Under the pieces are notes generated by a model. It was given only the letters and a program-made list of their open reading frames with translations, searched no databases and was not told the origin of the DNA. Of a DNA stretch of 36,587 bases, positions 14,291 to 23,923 are shown in pieces. Each line of letters begins with the position of its first letter. Position 1 is the first letter of the stretch. Origin of the DNA: Chryseobacterium gleum (lineage in GTDB: Bacteria > Bacteroidota > Bacteroidia > UBA10329). The stretch spans positions 1 to 36,587 of the forward strand of contig CAMDOM010000037.1 in the NCBI GenBank assembly GCA_945903645.1. The letters run 5' to 3'. The position numbers and the translations under genes are program-made.

Positions 14291-15675
14291 TCCGCGTCCG
14301 AAGGTACAGTTTGAGGAACGAAAAGGCGTGTTCTGTTTCCGAAATAAAGCTGTAGGTGACGATTTCGAAAGTTGGAAGTATCACTTGATAACTCGGCCGA
14401 GTGGAGCCATCCAGAATCAGGCAATGGCACTAACTCCAATAACGTATCTCCTTGGAAAATTGATGTTTCAATAGATTTCATCCGCGCATCCACTGCTTCA
14501 GAATAGGCAACCGCCTTGGGAATCACTTGCGCTGCACAAACAATTTGATAGCCCAACAATGAAACTTGAACCGCCAAAACTATTGCAAACAACTTCGCGT
14601 TGAATTTTTGATGGAGCATTTCACCAGATTGAATAGACAGGATAACTCCAGCAGCTAACATTGCCACAGCAACAGGAAGCAATGCTCTTGAAGGCCCCAG
14701 ATCGCTCATTATCAAACCCATCATAAAGGCTATGGTTAGTGTGGTTAAATCTGCCAAAACAAGCACTTTGCGATTGTCAGAAAAAAGAGCCCCAAACGAG
14801 ACTGCCTGAAATCGACCATCACTCTTGAATATCCATACCAAAGGAAATAGCACAGCAACGAAAGCAGGCAATAGCATTGGAATTCGGTAAAAAAGCAGAA
14901 TCCCATAGTTCTTAAAGCCAACAACAATTCTGTCAAATAAGGGCAATTGGGGCAGATGTTCCATTCGAACTTGTCCTCCACTTCCCAGTGCGTCCAACCC
15001 AAAACCAACTAGGCAAGCAATAGTGGCGATATGATAGCTTCTATCAGTTTGATGGGATCTAGTCATAAACCCAAGATAAAACAGCACGAGTAGAGCTACC
15101 AATGCTACAGGTTCTGAAGAACCACCTACGTAAAAAAACAGGAGTAAGATTATTAGGTAGCTCCAAACTTTTTGAGACTTCATTAATAGGGATCCGAAAC
15201 CAGCAGCTACTTCAAAAACACCCCATAAATACATCGGGGTGGATGACATCCAAAACCATGTATCGTCTTTGGCAAAAGACACATAGAAAAGCGCCATAAG
15301 CATATAAAGCGGCAAAATAGCACGCAGCACTTTGCTCACACTTAAGCCAAACTGCGTAATCAATCCTTGCAGCAATATTCTAAACGAAGCCCAACCAATT
15401 ATCAAGGTTAGACCATGCATCACTATAAGATTCTCTAATTTGCTATGCGCTAAAAGCAACGCGTTAAGCACTAAGGTAGACGCCCATCGCGGGTTCCAGT
15501 TTTGGTAATAAAAAACCATTGCACCCCAAACTCCACGTTCCTGAGTGGTTACCAAATAGTGGAAATCATCCGCTGAGAGACGATTAAAAAATCCGAGTAC
15601 CAGAAAAATAAATGCAAACACCAACGCGTTCGCAGCCATAAGAGCAATTACAATTCGATTTTTCTTGGCCTCCAT
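14287..15675 (-). CDS. Polytopic membrane protein, GT-C-like (possibly DUF6056)
   Basis: The 462-residue protein has about ten hydrophobic segments starting at residue 8. After the first helix comes SADDFHYLVTTQERGVWGAM and then WNPRWASTL, an acidic Asp-Asp loop followed by W-x-x-R-W. This pattern occurs in GT-C glycosyltransferase-like membrane proteins and in DUF6056-type proteins. The C-terminal about 80 residues are soluble and probably outside the membrane. I cannot name a substrate. It has its own -7 element at 15698-15705 and overlaps the Kazal-type gene by four bases. Existence as a gene is certain; the family call is tentative. Confidence 0.6.
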   Translation of the reverse strand: MEAKKNRIVIALMAANALVFAFIFLVLGFFNRLSADDFHYLVTTQERGVWGAMVFYYQNWNPRWASTLVLNALLLAHSKLENLIVMHGLTLIIGWASFRILLQGLITQFGLSVSKVLRAILPLYMLMALFYVSFAKDDTWFWMSSTPMYLWGVFEVAAGFGSLLMKSQKVWSYLIILLLFFYVGGSSEPVALVALLVLFYLGFMTRSHQTDRSYHIATIACLVGFGLDALGSGGQVRMEHLPQLPLFDRIVVGFKNYGILLFYRIPMLLPAFVAVLFPLVWIFKSDGRFQAVSFGALFSDNRKVLVLADLTTLTIAFMMGLIMSDLGPSRALLPVAVAMLAAGVILSIQSGEMLHQKFNAKLFAIVLAVQVSLLGYQIVCAAQVIPKAVAYSEAVDARMKSIETSIFQGDTLLELVPLPDSGWLHSAELSSDTSNFRNRHLQLYFGNRTRLFVPQTVPSDAE

Positions 15676-15697
15676 TCTTACCTGACGAAAATTTAGT

Positions 15698-15705
15698 CAA
15701 AACTA
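15698..15705 (-). promoter_or_regulatory. -7 element (TAGTTTTG) for the membrane protein/Kazal pair
   Basis: On the minus strand TAGTTTTG matches TAnnTTTG and is 22 bases before the ATG at 15675. It lies inside a small inverted repeat (TTTAGT-N4-ACTAAA, 15692-15707), which could be an operator or coincidence. Confidence 0.45.
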
Positions 15706-15750
15706 AATTCAATCCACACTAATCTTTCATCTGAGCAAGCAATAACATAG

Positions 15751-15785
15751 AAAGGCCGCTCGGAATCCGAACGGCCTTTTTGTGA
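15751..15785 (-). terminator. Intrinsic terminator of the thrS-infC-rpmI-rplT operon
   Basis: AAAGGCCGCTCGGA (15751-15764) and TCCGAACGGCCTTT (15766-15779) pair along nearly all their length with one mismatch, giving a GC-rich hairpin flanked by A and T runs. It lies about 25 bases after the rplT stop on the minus strand. The plus side has the longer T-run, so it may work in both directions. Confidence 0.75.
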
Positions 15786-15806
15786 TATTCCTGTAAAAAA
15801 AGAATC

Positions 15807-16154
15807 TTATTTTTTCACTTGAGAAACCACAGCTTTGAACGCCTCTGGGCTATTCATAGCTAGGTCTGCAAGCACTTTACGGTTTAATTCAATTCCGCTT
15901 TTGTGCAATTTGCCCATGAATGCAGAATATGAAAGTCCGTATTGACGTGCCCCAGCATTGATACGCATAATCCACAAAGCGCGGAAAGCACGTTTGCGCT
16001 GTCTGCGGTCACGGTACTGATATACTAAACCTTTTTCAACCGCGTTTTTCGCAACGGTCCAAACATTTTTTCTTCTTCCGAAATAGCCTTTGGCTTGTTT
16101 CAGAACTTTTTTTCTACGCGCCTTTGACGCGACTGAATTTACTGATCTTGGCAT
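15807..16154 (-). CDS. rplT: 50S ribosomal protein L20
   Basis: The 115-residue product binds 23S rRNA early in large-subunit assembly. The start [20 protein letters not shown] and the motifs [20 protein letters not shown] and [20 protein letters not shown] are diagnostic. It is last in the thrS-infC-rpmI-rplT operon, 76 bases after rpmI, and is followed by the terminator at 15751-15785. In other bacteria L20 represses its own operon through the mRNA leader; no such structure was established here. Confidence 0.98.
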   Translation of the reverse strand: MPRSVNSVASKARRKKVLKQAKGYFGRRKNVWTVAKNAVEKGLVYQYRDRRQRKRAFRALWIMRINAGARQYGLSYSAFMGKLHKSGIELNRKVLADLAMNSPEAFKAVVSQVKK

Positions 16155-16230
16155 TTCTTCAATTATTTTTGGCGTGAGGCGTTTCGAACAAACGAAAACT
16201 TGAAGCCTGTGGCCGGGTTAATAAAAAACT

Positions 16231-16425
16231 TCAGATTTTAAGGAGGAACTTCACGTTGTTCATGTCTGCATCGCTCACCAAACCAGCCTTAGTAAGATTT
16301 CTCTTACGCTTGGTTGACATCTTGGTCAAGATGTGACTTTTGAACGCGTGCTTCCTTTTAATCTTTCCAGAGCCTGTGATAGAGAATCTCTTCTTGGCGC
16401 TGGAATTGGTTTTAACCTTTGGCAT
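16231..16425 (-). CDS. rpmI: 50S ribosomal protein L35
   Basis: The 64-residue basic protein of the large ribosomal subunit starts [20 protein letters not shown] and contains [20 protein letters not shown], the usual L35 pattern. It sits between infC (56 bases upstream) and rplT (76 bases downstream), the conserved order. Confidence 0.98.
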   Translation of the reverse strand: MPKVKTNSSAKKRFSITGSGKIKRKHAFKSHILTKMSTKRKRNLTKAGLVSDADMNNVKFLLKI

Positions 16426-16481
16426 AGCGTTTAGAATTGGTTATTGTTAGTAATTACTGATGAATTCGAATTAAAAAAAAC

Positions 16482-17030
16482 TTACTTTTTGGAAGGTGCA
16501 AGGATGATAAACATCTTTTTACCCTCCAGTTTTGGCAACATTTCCACCTTACCTACATCCTCCAACTCGTTGGCGAATTTCAATAGGAGAATTTCTCCTT
16601 GATCTTTATACACAATAGCTCTGCCTCGGAAAAAAACGAAAGCTCTAACCTTTGAACCTTCCTTTAAAAACTCTCTAGCATGCTTCAATTTGAAGTTGAA
16701 ATCGTGGTCGTCCGTATTAGGGCCGAATCTGATTTCCTTTACCACCACTTTGGCGGCTTTCGACTTCAATTCCTTTTGTTTCTTCTTCTGTTCGAACAGA
16801 AACTTTTTGTAATCAAGTATTTTACAAACCGGAGGAACCGCAGATGGTGAAATCTCAACAAGGTCTAACTCTTGCTCTTCCGCCAACTCCAAGGCTCTTC
16901 TAATTGGATAGATACCCTCTACTCCTTCGCCTACTAGGCGAACCTCTGGTGTTGTAATCCGTTCATTAATCCTGTGGGGATCTTCTGCACGCATCACTCT
17001 CCGCGCTGGTCTAGGTCTTCTTATCGCCAA
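16482..17030 (-). CDS. infC: Translation initiation factor IF-3 (TTG start)
   Basis: The 182-residue factor binds the 30S subunit and checks the start codon and initiator tRNA. The N-domain shows [20 protein letters not shown] and [17 protein letters not shown]; the C-domain shows [20 protein letters not shown] and FFRGR. The start is TTG at 17030 because an in-frame TAA lies two codons upstream; the first ATG is at 16994 and would trim the basic N-terminus seen in relatives. AGGAT lies at a Shine-Dalgarno-like distance before the TTG. Rare start codons in infC are part of IF-3 autoregulation in E. coli (AUU), so the non-ATG start may matter. It lies 33 bases after thrS. Confidence 0.97.
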   Translation of the reverse strand: MAIRRPRPARRVMRAEDPHRINERITTPEVRLVGEGVEGIYPIRRALELAEEQELDLVEISPSAVPPVCKILDYKKFLFEQKKKQKELKSKAAKVVVKEIRFGPNTDDHDFNFKLKHAREFLKEGSKVRAFVFFRGRAIVYKDQGEILLLKFANELEDVGKVEMLPKLEGKKMFIILAPSKK

Positions 17031-17063
17031 TTGTTATCCTTTGTGTATTACTTGATTTATAAC

Positions 17064-19013
17064 TTAACTCACTACTAAATCTGCTTCAATCTCACTCTTA
17101 ATAAGCTTGGCAAACTCCTCAATTGAGAAACTTCCCAAATCGCCTTCTCCTTGTTTCCTTATAGAAAGTTGACCAGAAGTGGCTTCCTGTTCACCAAGAA
17201 TAATCATGTAAGGAACTTTTCTCAATTCGGCATCGCGAATCTTCTTTCCTACCTTCTCACTTCTTTCGTCAACAAGGCCGCGAATTTCGTAATTATTCAG
17301 CAACTGTGAGAGTTTTTTTGCCTCTTCGTTAAATTTGTCTGAAATAGGCAGTATTGCTGCCTGTTCGTAGGTTAACCATAGGGGAAATTTGCCTGCACAA
17401 TGCTCCAACAATACAGCCACGAACCTCTCCATACTGCCAAAAGGAGCACGATGAATCATTACGGGGCGATGTTTTGCATTGTCGCTGCCCACATACTCCA
17501 ATTCAAAGCGTTCGGGTAGGTTGTAATCCACCTGAATGGTGCCCAACTGCCAACTGCGACCAATAGCATCGCGAACCATAAAGTCAAGTTTTGGCCCGTA
17601 AAATGCGGCTTCACCATATTCGGTAACGGTTTTAATATCGCGCTCTCCAACTGCTTCAACAATTGCGGCTTCCGCTTTCGCCCAATTTTCATCAGAACCA
17701 ATATACTTCTCTTTATTATTTGGGTCGCGCAGTGAAATTTGTGCCGTGAACTCCTTGAAATGAAGCGCATTCAGCACATAGAGAACCAAGTCAATTACTT
17801 TCACAAATTCCTCTTTCACCTGATCGGGACGGCAAAAAATGTGTGCATCATCTTGTGTAAATCCACGAACTCGCGTTAAACCATGCAATTCGCCACTTTG
17901 CTCATAGCGATATACCGTACCAAACTCGGCCAACCGTACAGGCAAATCTTTATACGACCGTGGTTTGAACTTATAAATCTCACAGTGATGCGGGCAGTTC
18001 ATCGGTTTCAACAAGAATTCCTCGCCTTCATTTGGTGTGTTTATCGGCTGAAAACTGTCTTTTCCATACTTGGCATAATGCCCAGAAGTCACATACAATT
18101 CCTTGCTGCCAATGTGAGGTGTAATTACCATCTCATATCCTGCCTCTACTTGCTGCTTCTGGAGGAAATTTTCCAACCGTTTGCGCAAATCGGCTCCTTT
18201 GGGCAACCAAAGTGGCAATCCTTGTCCTACTTTTTGAGAGAAGGTGAACAACTCCAACTCCTTGCCCAACTTGCGGTGGTCACGTTTCTTGGCCTCTTCA
18301 AGTAGTTCGAGATATTCCTTCAAATCTTTCTCCTTCGGAAACGAAATGCCATACACACGAGTGAGCTGCTTCTTGGTCTCATCTCCGCGCCAATAGGCAC
18401 CTGCAACGTTAATGATTTTGATGGCTTTGATAACTCCAGTGTTCGGAATATGCCCACCTCGGCACAAATCGGTAAAATCGCTGTGATCACAAAACGTGAT
18501 TTCGCCATCATTTAAGTTCTCGATGAGCTCCACTTTGAACTCATTACCTGCATCACGATACAATTTCAGTGCATCGGCTTTGCTCACAGGTTTCATTTTG
18601 AACTCTGCCTTTTGACGAGCAAATTCAAGGAACTTCTGTTCAATTGTAGGGAAATCCGCATCTGAAATGGAGCGACCAACCCCTAAATCCACATCATAAT
18701 AAAACCCACTTTCTATTGCAGGACCAATCGTGAGTTTAACTCCTGTATAAAGATGCTCTAAAGTTTGGGCAAGCACGTGAGCACTCGAATGCCAAAAGGC
18801 AGTTTTTCCTTCTTTATCGTTAAAGGTATACAAGGTAAGATTCGCATCTTGCATAATTGGTGTAGACGACTCCACTGTTTTGCCATTTACTTTGGCAGAT
18901 AAAACATTGCGCGCCAATCCTTCGCTGATGCTCAGGGCTACGTCCATCGCAGTAACTCCAGCGGCATATTGCCGTTGGGCGCCATCAGGTAGCGTGATTG
19001 TAATGTTGCTCAA
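17064..19013 (-). CDS. thrS: Threonyl-tRNA synthetase (TTG start)
   Basis: The 649-residue class II aminoacyl-tRNA synthetase charges tRNA-Thr. The order is TGS domain (about 1-60), editing domain with HSSAHVLAQ (about 74-82) and HIPNTG, catalytic core with [10 protein letters not shown] (zinc site) and motif 2 around [20 protein letters not shown], motif 3 [11 protein letters not shown], and the anticodon-binding domain (about 545-649). Translation from TTG at 19013 gives the standard [12 protein letters not shown]-terminus. An in-frame TAA lies shortly upstream with no ATG between, so the start is TTG (or the ATT just before it). It is first in the thrS-infC-rpmI-rplT operon. Confidence 0.97.
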   Translation of the reverse strand: MSNITITLPDGAQRQYAAGVTAMDVALSISEGLARNVLSAKVNGKTVESSTPIMQDANLTLYTFNDKEGKTAFWHSSAHVLAQTLEHLYTGVKLTIGPAIESGFYYDVDLGVGRSISDADFPTIEQKFLEFARQKAEFKMKPVSKADALKLYRDAGNEFKVELIENLNDGEITFCDHSDFTDLCRGGHIPNTGVIKAIKIINVAGAYWRGDETKKQLTRVYGISFPKEKDLKEYLELLEEAKKRDHRKLGKELELFTFSQKVGQGLPLWLPKGADLRKRLENFLQKQQVEAGYEMVITPHIGSKELYVTSGHYAKYGKDSFQPINTPNEGEEFLLKPMNCPHHCEIYKFKPRSYKDLPVRLAEFGTVYRYEQSGELHGLTRVRGFTQDDAHIFCRPDQVKEEFVKVIDLVLYVLNALHFKEFTAQISLRDPNNKEKYIGSDENWAKAEAAIVEAVGERDIKTVTEYGEAAFYGPKLDFMVRDAIGRSWQLGTIQVDYNLPERFELEYVGSDNAKHRPVMIHRAPFGSMERFVAVLLEHCAGKFPLWLTYEQAAILPISDKFNEEAKKLSQLLNNYEIRGLVDERSEKVGKKIRDAELRKVPYMIILGEQEATSGQLSIRKQGEGDLGSFSIEEFAKLIKSEIEADLVVS

Positions 19014-19115
19014 AATGGTAGTTTTTTAATAAGCGCGCAAAGATAGAACGTTGAAGCAACGGGCAGACAGCAGAAAAGCAAAATGAATCTGACTAAACTG
19101 GAGAAATCCTGTATG

Positions 19116-19123
19116 TACATTTG
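19116..19123 (+). promoter_or_regulatory. -7 element (TACATTTG) for the aldo/keto reductase gene
   Basis: TACATTTG matches TAnnTTTG exactly and is the same word as the one before the deiminase gene. It lies 30 bases before the ATG at 19154 and overlaps a TTG at 19121 that could otherwise be read as an earlier start. Confidence 0.5.
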
Positions 19124-19153
19124 GCCGCATTCAAAATTTTAGCAAAACCACGT

Positions 19154-20107
19154 ATGACAGCATTAACATTTGCCAACGGAGACATCATGCCGATTTTCGG
19201 ATTGGGAACTTGGAAATCGAAACCAGGAGAAGTGTATGCCGCAGTGCGCCAAGCCATTAAAATAGGCTATCGCCACATTGACTGCGCAGCTATTTACATG
19301 AACGAGCCTGAAATTGGAAAGGCATTTCAAGATGCATTTGCGGATGGCGATGTGAAACGTGAGGATTTGTGGATTACCTCCAAACTGTGGAATAATGCAC
19401 ATGCCGAAAGTCAAGTTTTGCCAGCGCTGCGCAAAACATTAGCAGATTTAAAGCTCGATTATCTTGACCTATATCTCGTGCATTGGCCTATCGCATTCAA
19501 AAGCGATATTTTGGGTCCGAAAGATGCTGACGATTTTATTCCACTCACAGAACTACCCCTTATTGGCACTTGGCACGGAATGGAAACAGCGCAAGCATTG
19601 GGATTAGCCAAACACATTGGCGTTTCTAATTTTAGCGTGAAAAAGCTGAAAAACCTAATCGCAGAGGCCAAAGTGAAGCCAGAAATGAATCAAATTGAGC
19701 TACATCCGTTATTAGCTCAAAATGAAATGTTGCAATTCTGCAAGCAAGAGAACATTCATCTTACTGCATATTCTCCGCTTGGCTCTTTTGACCGCAGTGC
19801 TACCTTAAAAGGAGCTGACGAGCCAAATTTATTTGACCATCCAATTATAAAAGATGTCGGGAAAAAGCACGGGGCATCCGAAGCGCAAGTGCTTATTAAA
19901 TGGGCGATACAGCGGGGCACTTCCGTCATCCCCAAAAGCGTAAATCCTGAAAGATTGCGACAAAACTTTGATGCACAGAAATTGCAACTTTCAGATGCAG
20001 ATATGCAAATGCTTGCTCATGTCGACCGCCATTTCCGATTTATTGATGGCACATTTTGGGCTTATCCAAAATCGAGCTATACCGTTGCCAATCTTTGGGA
20101 CGAATAA
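19154..20107 (+). CDS. Aldo/keto reductase
   Basis: The 317-residue NADPH-dependent TIM-barrel oxidoreductase acts on aldehydes or ketones. The catalytic tetrad is visible: D43 (GYRHIDCAAIY), Y48, K77 (WITSKLWN) and H110 (LYLVHWP). GVSNFSVKKL and the C-terminal IPKSVNPERLRQNF coenzyme-binding motif are present. The ATG at 19154 gives MTALTFANGDIMPIFGLGTW, the usual AKR beginning. Substrate cannot be assigned. It runs into the C1 protease gene 51 bases later, possibly one transcript. Confidence 0.93.
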   Translation: MTALTFANGDIMPIFGLGTWKSKPGEVYAAVRQAIKIGYRHIDCAAIYMNEPEIGKAFQDAFADGDVKREDLWITSKLWNNAHAESQVLPALRKTLADLKLDYLDLYLVHWPIAFKSDILGPKDADDFIPLTELPLIGTWHGMETAQALGLAKHIGVSNFSVKKLKNLIAEAKVKPEMNQIELHPLLAQNEMLQFCKQENIHLTAYSPLGSFDRSATLKGADEPNLFDHPIIKDVGKKHGASEAQVLIKWAIQRGTSVIPKSVNPERLRQNFDAQKLQLSDADMQMLAHVDRHFRFIDGTFWAYPKSSYTVANLWDE

Positions 20108-20158
20108 TTGAATCTATACACAGTTAAATTGAACCATTTCCAATTCTGTTTTGAACCA

Positions 20159-21355
20159 ATGAAAAAGACCATCCTCCTACTCTCTTGCATAGTTTACATG
20201 AGCAATTCGCTTGTGGCACAAGACACGTTGACCAACAAAAAAGGCAGCGAATATCGATTTGAAGTGATTGTGAGTCATGATGCAAATCCAGTAGAAAACC
20301 AGAACCAAACGGGAACCTGTTGGAGTTTTTCGGCACTTTCCTATTTCGAATCTGAATTGATTCGCAAGGGAAAAGGCAAGCACTTATTGAGCGAAATGTA
20401 TATTGTGAGAAAAGCCTACGAAGGCAAAGCAGAAAATTATGTACGAATGCATGGTTTATCAAATTTTGATGCTGGCGGTGCCTTTCACGATATTCCTTAT
20501 GTGATTCGCAGACATGGAATAGTACCACTTTCGGCTTATGATGGATTGAATTATGGCGAAAAAGATCACAATCATGAAGAGTTGAATTTGATTCTGAAAG
20601 CAACCGTTGGGGTAATTAAAGATAACCCACAAGAAAACCTAACTCCATCGTGGAAAAAAGCCATAGGTGGTGTTTTGGATGCTTATTTGGGTGACGAGCC
20701 CAAATCATTTACCTACCAAGGAAAGGAATACAATCCCCGCTCATTCTCCGATTTTTTAGGCTTAAATATGGATGATTATGTGGCTATCACATCGTATTCA
20801 CATCATCCCTATTACAAACCATTTGTTATAGAAATTCCGGACAATTGGGCTTTTGGTCAGTGCTACAATGTTCCGCTAGACGAGCTTGTACAAATTATGG
20901 AACATGCACTACTCAAAGGCCACACTCTTGCTTGGGGTGCCGATGTGTCGGAAAATGGATTCGCCTATCGTGAAGGTTTGGCATTGCTTCCAGAGGATGA
21001 AAGCACCATCAAAAAAACAGGAAAAGACAGCAAACTTTTTAATGATGCTGGAGCAGAAAAGAAAAGCAATGCATTCGAAACACCCGTAAAGCAACGTTGG
21101 GTGAGCCAAGAGGAACGCCAAGCAGCTTTCGACAACTATCAAACTACTGATGACCACGGCATGCACGTAACAGGTATGGTGAAGGACCAAAATGGCGATA
21201 AGTATTTTATTGTAAAAAATAGTTGGGGCACAGACCGCAATCAATTGGATGGATTTTTCTACGCTTCTTTAGCCTATGCGCGCTACAAGACCATGAATAT
21301 CTATGTCCATAAAGATGCTTTGCCTTCGGATATTCGCAGAAGTCTTGGACTTTAA
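20159..21355 (+). CDS. Secreted C1-family cysteine peptidase (bleomycin hydrolase/PepC-like)
   Basis: The 398-residue papain-fold aminopeptidase-like enzyme has catalytic residues C54 ([10 protein letters not shown]), H336 ([10 protein letters not shown]) and N354 (VKNSWGT), in the order of the bleomycin hydrolase (C1B) group. A signal peptide ([20 protein letters not shown]) predicts export, unlike cytoplasmic PepC. The open frame extends to 20108, but the signal peptide fixes the ATG at 20159. There is no T9SS tail, so it is likely periplasmic. It lies 5 bases before yidD. Confidence 0.9.
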   Translation: MKKTILLLSCIVYMSNSLVAQDTLTNKKGSEYRFEVIVSHDANPVENQNQTGTCWSFSALSYFESELIRKGKGKHLLSEMYIVRKAYEGKAENYVRMHGLSNFDAGGAFHDIPYVIRRHGIVPLSAYDGLNYGEKDHNHEELNLILKATVGVIKDNPQENLTPSWKKAIGGVLDAYLGDEPKSFTYQGKEYNPRSFSDFLGLNMDDYVAITSYSHHPYYKPFVIEIPDNWAFGQCYNVPLDELVQIMEHALLKGHTLAWGADVSENGFAYREGLALLPEDESTIKKTGKDSKLFNDAGAEKKSNAFETPVKQRWVSQEERQAAFDNYQTTDDHGMHVTGMVKDQNGDKYFIVKNSWGTDRNQLDGFFYASLAYARYKTMNIYVHKDALPSDIRRSLGL

Positions 21356-21360
21356 TACTT

Positions 21361-21597
21361 GTGGTAAATAGAGTTATTTCGTTCTTACTCATTTTACCCA
21401 TTAGGTTTTACCAAGGTGCAATTTCGCCTTGGCTACCACCTACGTGCCGGTACGCACCAACCTGCTCTGCTTATGCCGTGGAAGCAATTCAAGTATGGGG
21501 CCCCATAAAAGGAAGTTGGCTTAGCGTTAAGCGAATTGCAAGTTGCAACCCTTGGGGTGGGCACGGACACGATGAAGTGCCTAAAAAACTCCCCTAG
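21361..21597 (+). CDS. yidD: Membrane protein insertion efficiency factor YidD (GTG start)
   Basis: The 78-residue product helps the YidC insertase place proteins in the inner membrane. It shows the family pattern [20 protein letters not shown], then [11 protein letters not shown] and CNPWGGHG. The frame contains no ATG, so the start is GTG at 21361, 5 bases after the protease stop. The usual partners (yidC, rnpA) are not here. Confidence 0.92.
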   Translation: MVNRVISFLLILPIRFYQGAISPWLPPTCRYAPTCSAYAVEAIQVWGPIKGSWLSVKRIASCNPWGGHGHDEVPKKLP

Positions 21598-21674
21598 CTA
21601 TATTGCAAGCATGACGATGCATAATAATTACGAGTCGTTTAGTTTTATTCACCTGTAAGCAAATTAAGGAAAAG

Positions 21675-23033
21675 ATGAGCAGAAGGAGATTTATTAAAAC
21701 TGCGCTTCAGGGCTTACCAATAGCTTTTTTGCCAACCGCTATTTTTTCAGCTTGCGGTAAGGTCATAGAGACTTTAGACAACGGTAAATCTGTGATTATT
21801 GTTGGAGCAGGCATTTCTGGATTGGCAGCTGCCAAACATTTAAAGCAGAAAGGATTTAATGTTTTAGTCCTAGAATCAAGCGAGAAAACTGGGGGAAGAT
21901 TGCGAACAAATCGCAGCCTTGGCTTTGCTTTTGACGAAGGTGCAAGTTGGATTCATGGCCCAAACGACAATCCAATTACAGCGCTTGCCAATGAAGCTGG
22001 GGCTAACTCGTTTTTAACCAACGACAACGATTTTATTGCTTATGATTTAGGTGGTGCGCAATGGTCGGACTCGGTTTACACTCAAACCGAGAATCAATAT
22101 TACAATGTACTTCAAACATTGAGGAATAGTGGAGCTCCCAATCAAAGCTTCCAAACCGTATTCGACAATCAATATCCCCAATTTATTGACAACCGTCTTT
22201 GGAGGTTTATTCTATCCACCTATTTAACGTTCGATACAGGCGATTTGGACAAATTGTCTTCGTTGTATTACGATGAAGGTGAAGTATTTGGTGGAAAAGA
22301 CCGCATTATTACCAATGGCTATGATAGCATTACCAACTTTTTGGCGCAGAGTGTAGAGGTATATCTCAACAGTCCGGTTACCGAAATTGACTACACTAGC
22401 AATAAAGCTGTCGTTACAAGCAACGGCAGCCAACATAAAGCCGATTATGTGATTGTTACAGTTCCATTAGGCGTTTTAAAAAACAATAGCATTGAATTTA
22501 GTCCAGCCCTTCCTTCAAATAAACTGAACGCTATTGAAAAAGTAGGAATTGGATGCGTAAATAAGTTTGTTCTCACTTGGGATACTTCCTTTTGGGATGA
22601 TACCCAATACATAGCATATACTCCAGAAGCAAAGGATAAATTCAACTACTTCCTGAACATAAATAAGTTTAGTCCAAACGCCAATGCCCTAATGACATTC
22701 GCATATGCGGATTATGCTCGGTTAACCGAGACAATGTCCGATAGTCAGGTTATCAGCGAAATAATGGCGCATTTACGTGATGTTTACGGAACAGATATTC
22801 CCGAACCTACACAAATGCTTCGCACCAAATGGGGAACCAATAGCCATGCTTTCGGGTCATATTCCTTTACCGCAATTGAAACCAAAATGTCACATTTCAA
22901 TGACCTAGCTGCCGAGATAAACAACACGGTGTTCTTTGCTGGCGAACATACTGAAGTGGACTATTTTTCCACAACGCACGGGGCATATTTGAGCGGCATT
23001 CGCGAAGCGAACAAAATTATTGACCTCCAATAA
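21675..23033 (+). CDS. FAD-dependent amine oxidase, Tat-exported, possible lipoprotein
   Basis: The 452-residue flavin amine oxidoreductase belongs to the polyamine/monoamine oxidase type. The N-terminus MSRRRFIKTALQGLPIAFLP has a twin-arginine motif (SRRRFIK), and IFSAC at 23-27 is a possible lipobox with C27, so it may be exported folded with FAD and anchored. The Rossmann motif VGAGISG (43-49), GGRLRTNRS, DEGASWIHGP, and the C-terminal FFAGEHTEVDYFSTTHGAYL are classical. Substrate unknown; polyamine, amino acid or monoamine are all possible. Confidence 0.88.
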   Translation: MSRRRFIKTALQGLPIAFLPTAIFSACGKVIETLDNGKSVIIVGAGISGLAAAKHLKQKGFNVLVLESSEKTGGRLRTNRSLGFAFDEGASWIHGPNDNPITALANEAGANSFLTNDNDFIAYDLGGAQWSDSVYTQTENQYYNVLQTLRNSGAPNQSFQTVFDNQYPQFIDNRLWRFILSTYLTFDTGDLDKLSSLYYDEGEVFGGKDRIITNGYDSITNFLAQSVEVYLNSPVTEIDYTSNKAVVTSNGSQHKADYVIVTVPLGVLKNNSIEFSPALPSNKLNAIEKVGIGCVNKFVLTWDTSFWDDTQYIAYTPEAKDKFNYFLNINKFSPNANALMTFAYADYARLTETMSDSQVISEIMAHLRDVYGTDIPEPTQMLRTKWGTNSHAFGSYSFTAIETKMSHFNDLAAEINNTVFFAGEHTEVDYFSTTHGAYLSGIREANKIIDLQ

Positions 23034-23090
23034 TTTCTTTTTGTAATAACCATTTTTGACCGGCTCCAAAAGCCAGAAAAAAGGCTATTT

Positions 23091-23918
23091 CTATCCCAAA
23101 TCGTGCATTACTAGAATTGGCACTTTTACATGCATCGCCAATTTCCGAGTAACGCTACGATGAAAAATAGAATCGAAAAAGTTATTTCTTCTTGGCACTG
23201 TAACCACCAAATCAACTGCATTTGCATGTACGTGTTGCTCAATGGCTAACGCTTTATCTGAATTAGATAAAAACAAGTAATCGTGCGGAATTTCTGCGAG
23301 CAAATGCTCCATTTGAAGTCCAGCAATGGCTTCGTTCACATTGATAACATGACCTTCGTCTACCACATGCAGCAAGTGAAGTTGCGCTCTGGTTTGCTTG
23401 GCCAATTTCAACATAGGTTCGGCTATCTCTGAACTGCTCAATCCCTTATTATCAATTGCAAAAAGAATGGTTTTCGGAAGTTTCAATTCGGCTTGTTGAG
23501 GAACAACAATTACGGGACACGTTGTGGTAGAAACTACTTCGGCCGATACGCTTCCGAATATGGCGCCTTCCAAACCAGAAGCGCCTTTTGTCCCCATCAC
23601 AATCAAATCAATTTTACGCTGTTCAGTTAGTTCATCAATGCAAGGAGCAACTCCGCCAAACACAACTTTCGCCTCGAAAGTGAACGGATTCTTTGAGAAT
23701 TCTGATATCAAAGGTACAACTCGGTCTAACAGATTTCGCTCCATTTCTTGCGCGTCCAACACATTAAAAGTGAGTGGAACATCTGCCCCATAAGCAGAGA
23801 TATCTATAGATTGAAAAATTATGAACGTAGTTGCTTCACCAGATTGAAGTTGCATTGCATAACGCATAGCATGTTCGACATTCGCACTTCCATCCGTTGG
23901 CAGAATTATCGTTTTCAT
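23091..23918 (-). CDS. Universal stress protein, two UspA domains
   Basis: The 275-residue product has two UspA domains (about 1-142 and 148-275). Domain 1 has the ATP-binding motif G-x2-G-x9-G-S (MGTKGASGLEGAIFGSVS). Domain 2 is degenerate there (VPRRNNFFDSIFHRSVT) and probably does not bind ATP the same way. Usp proteins are induced by starvation, redox or oxygen stress in other bacteria. It lies 5 bases after the second usp gene, in one operon. Confidence 0.92.
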   Translation of the reverse strand: MKTIILPTDGSANVEHAMRYAMQLQSGEATTFIIFQSIDISAYGADVPLTFNVLDAQEMERNLLDRVVPLISEFSKNPFTFEAKVVFGGVAPCIDELTEQRKIDLIVMGTKGASGLEGAIFGSVSAEVVSTTTCPVIVVPQQAELKLPKTILFAIDNKGLSSSEIAEPMLKLAKQTRAQLHLLHVVDEGHVINVNEAIAGLQMEHLLAEIPHDYLFLSNSDKALAIEQHVHANAVDLVVTVPRRNNFFDSIFHRSVTRKLAMHVKVPILVMHDLG

Positions 23919-23923
23919 AGGGT

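Noticed and set aside
23034-23090. GGCT-N5-AGCC hairpin as a terminator between the amine oxidase and usp genes
   Set aside because: The stem is only four pairs, with no proper T-run directly after it on either strand; it is too weak to annotate.
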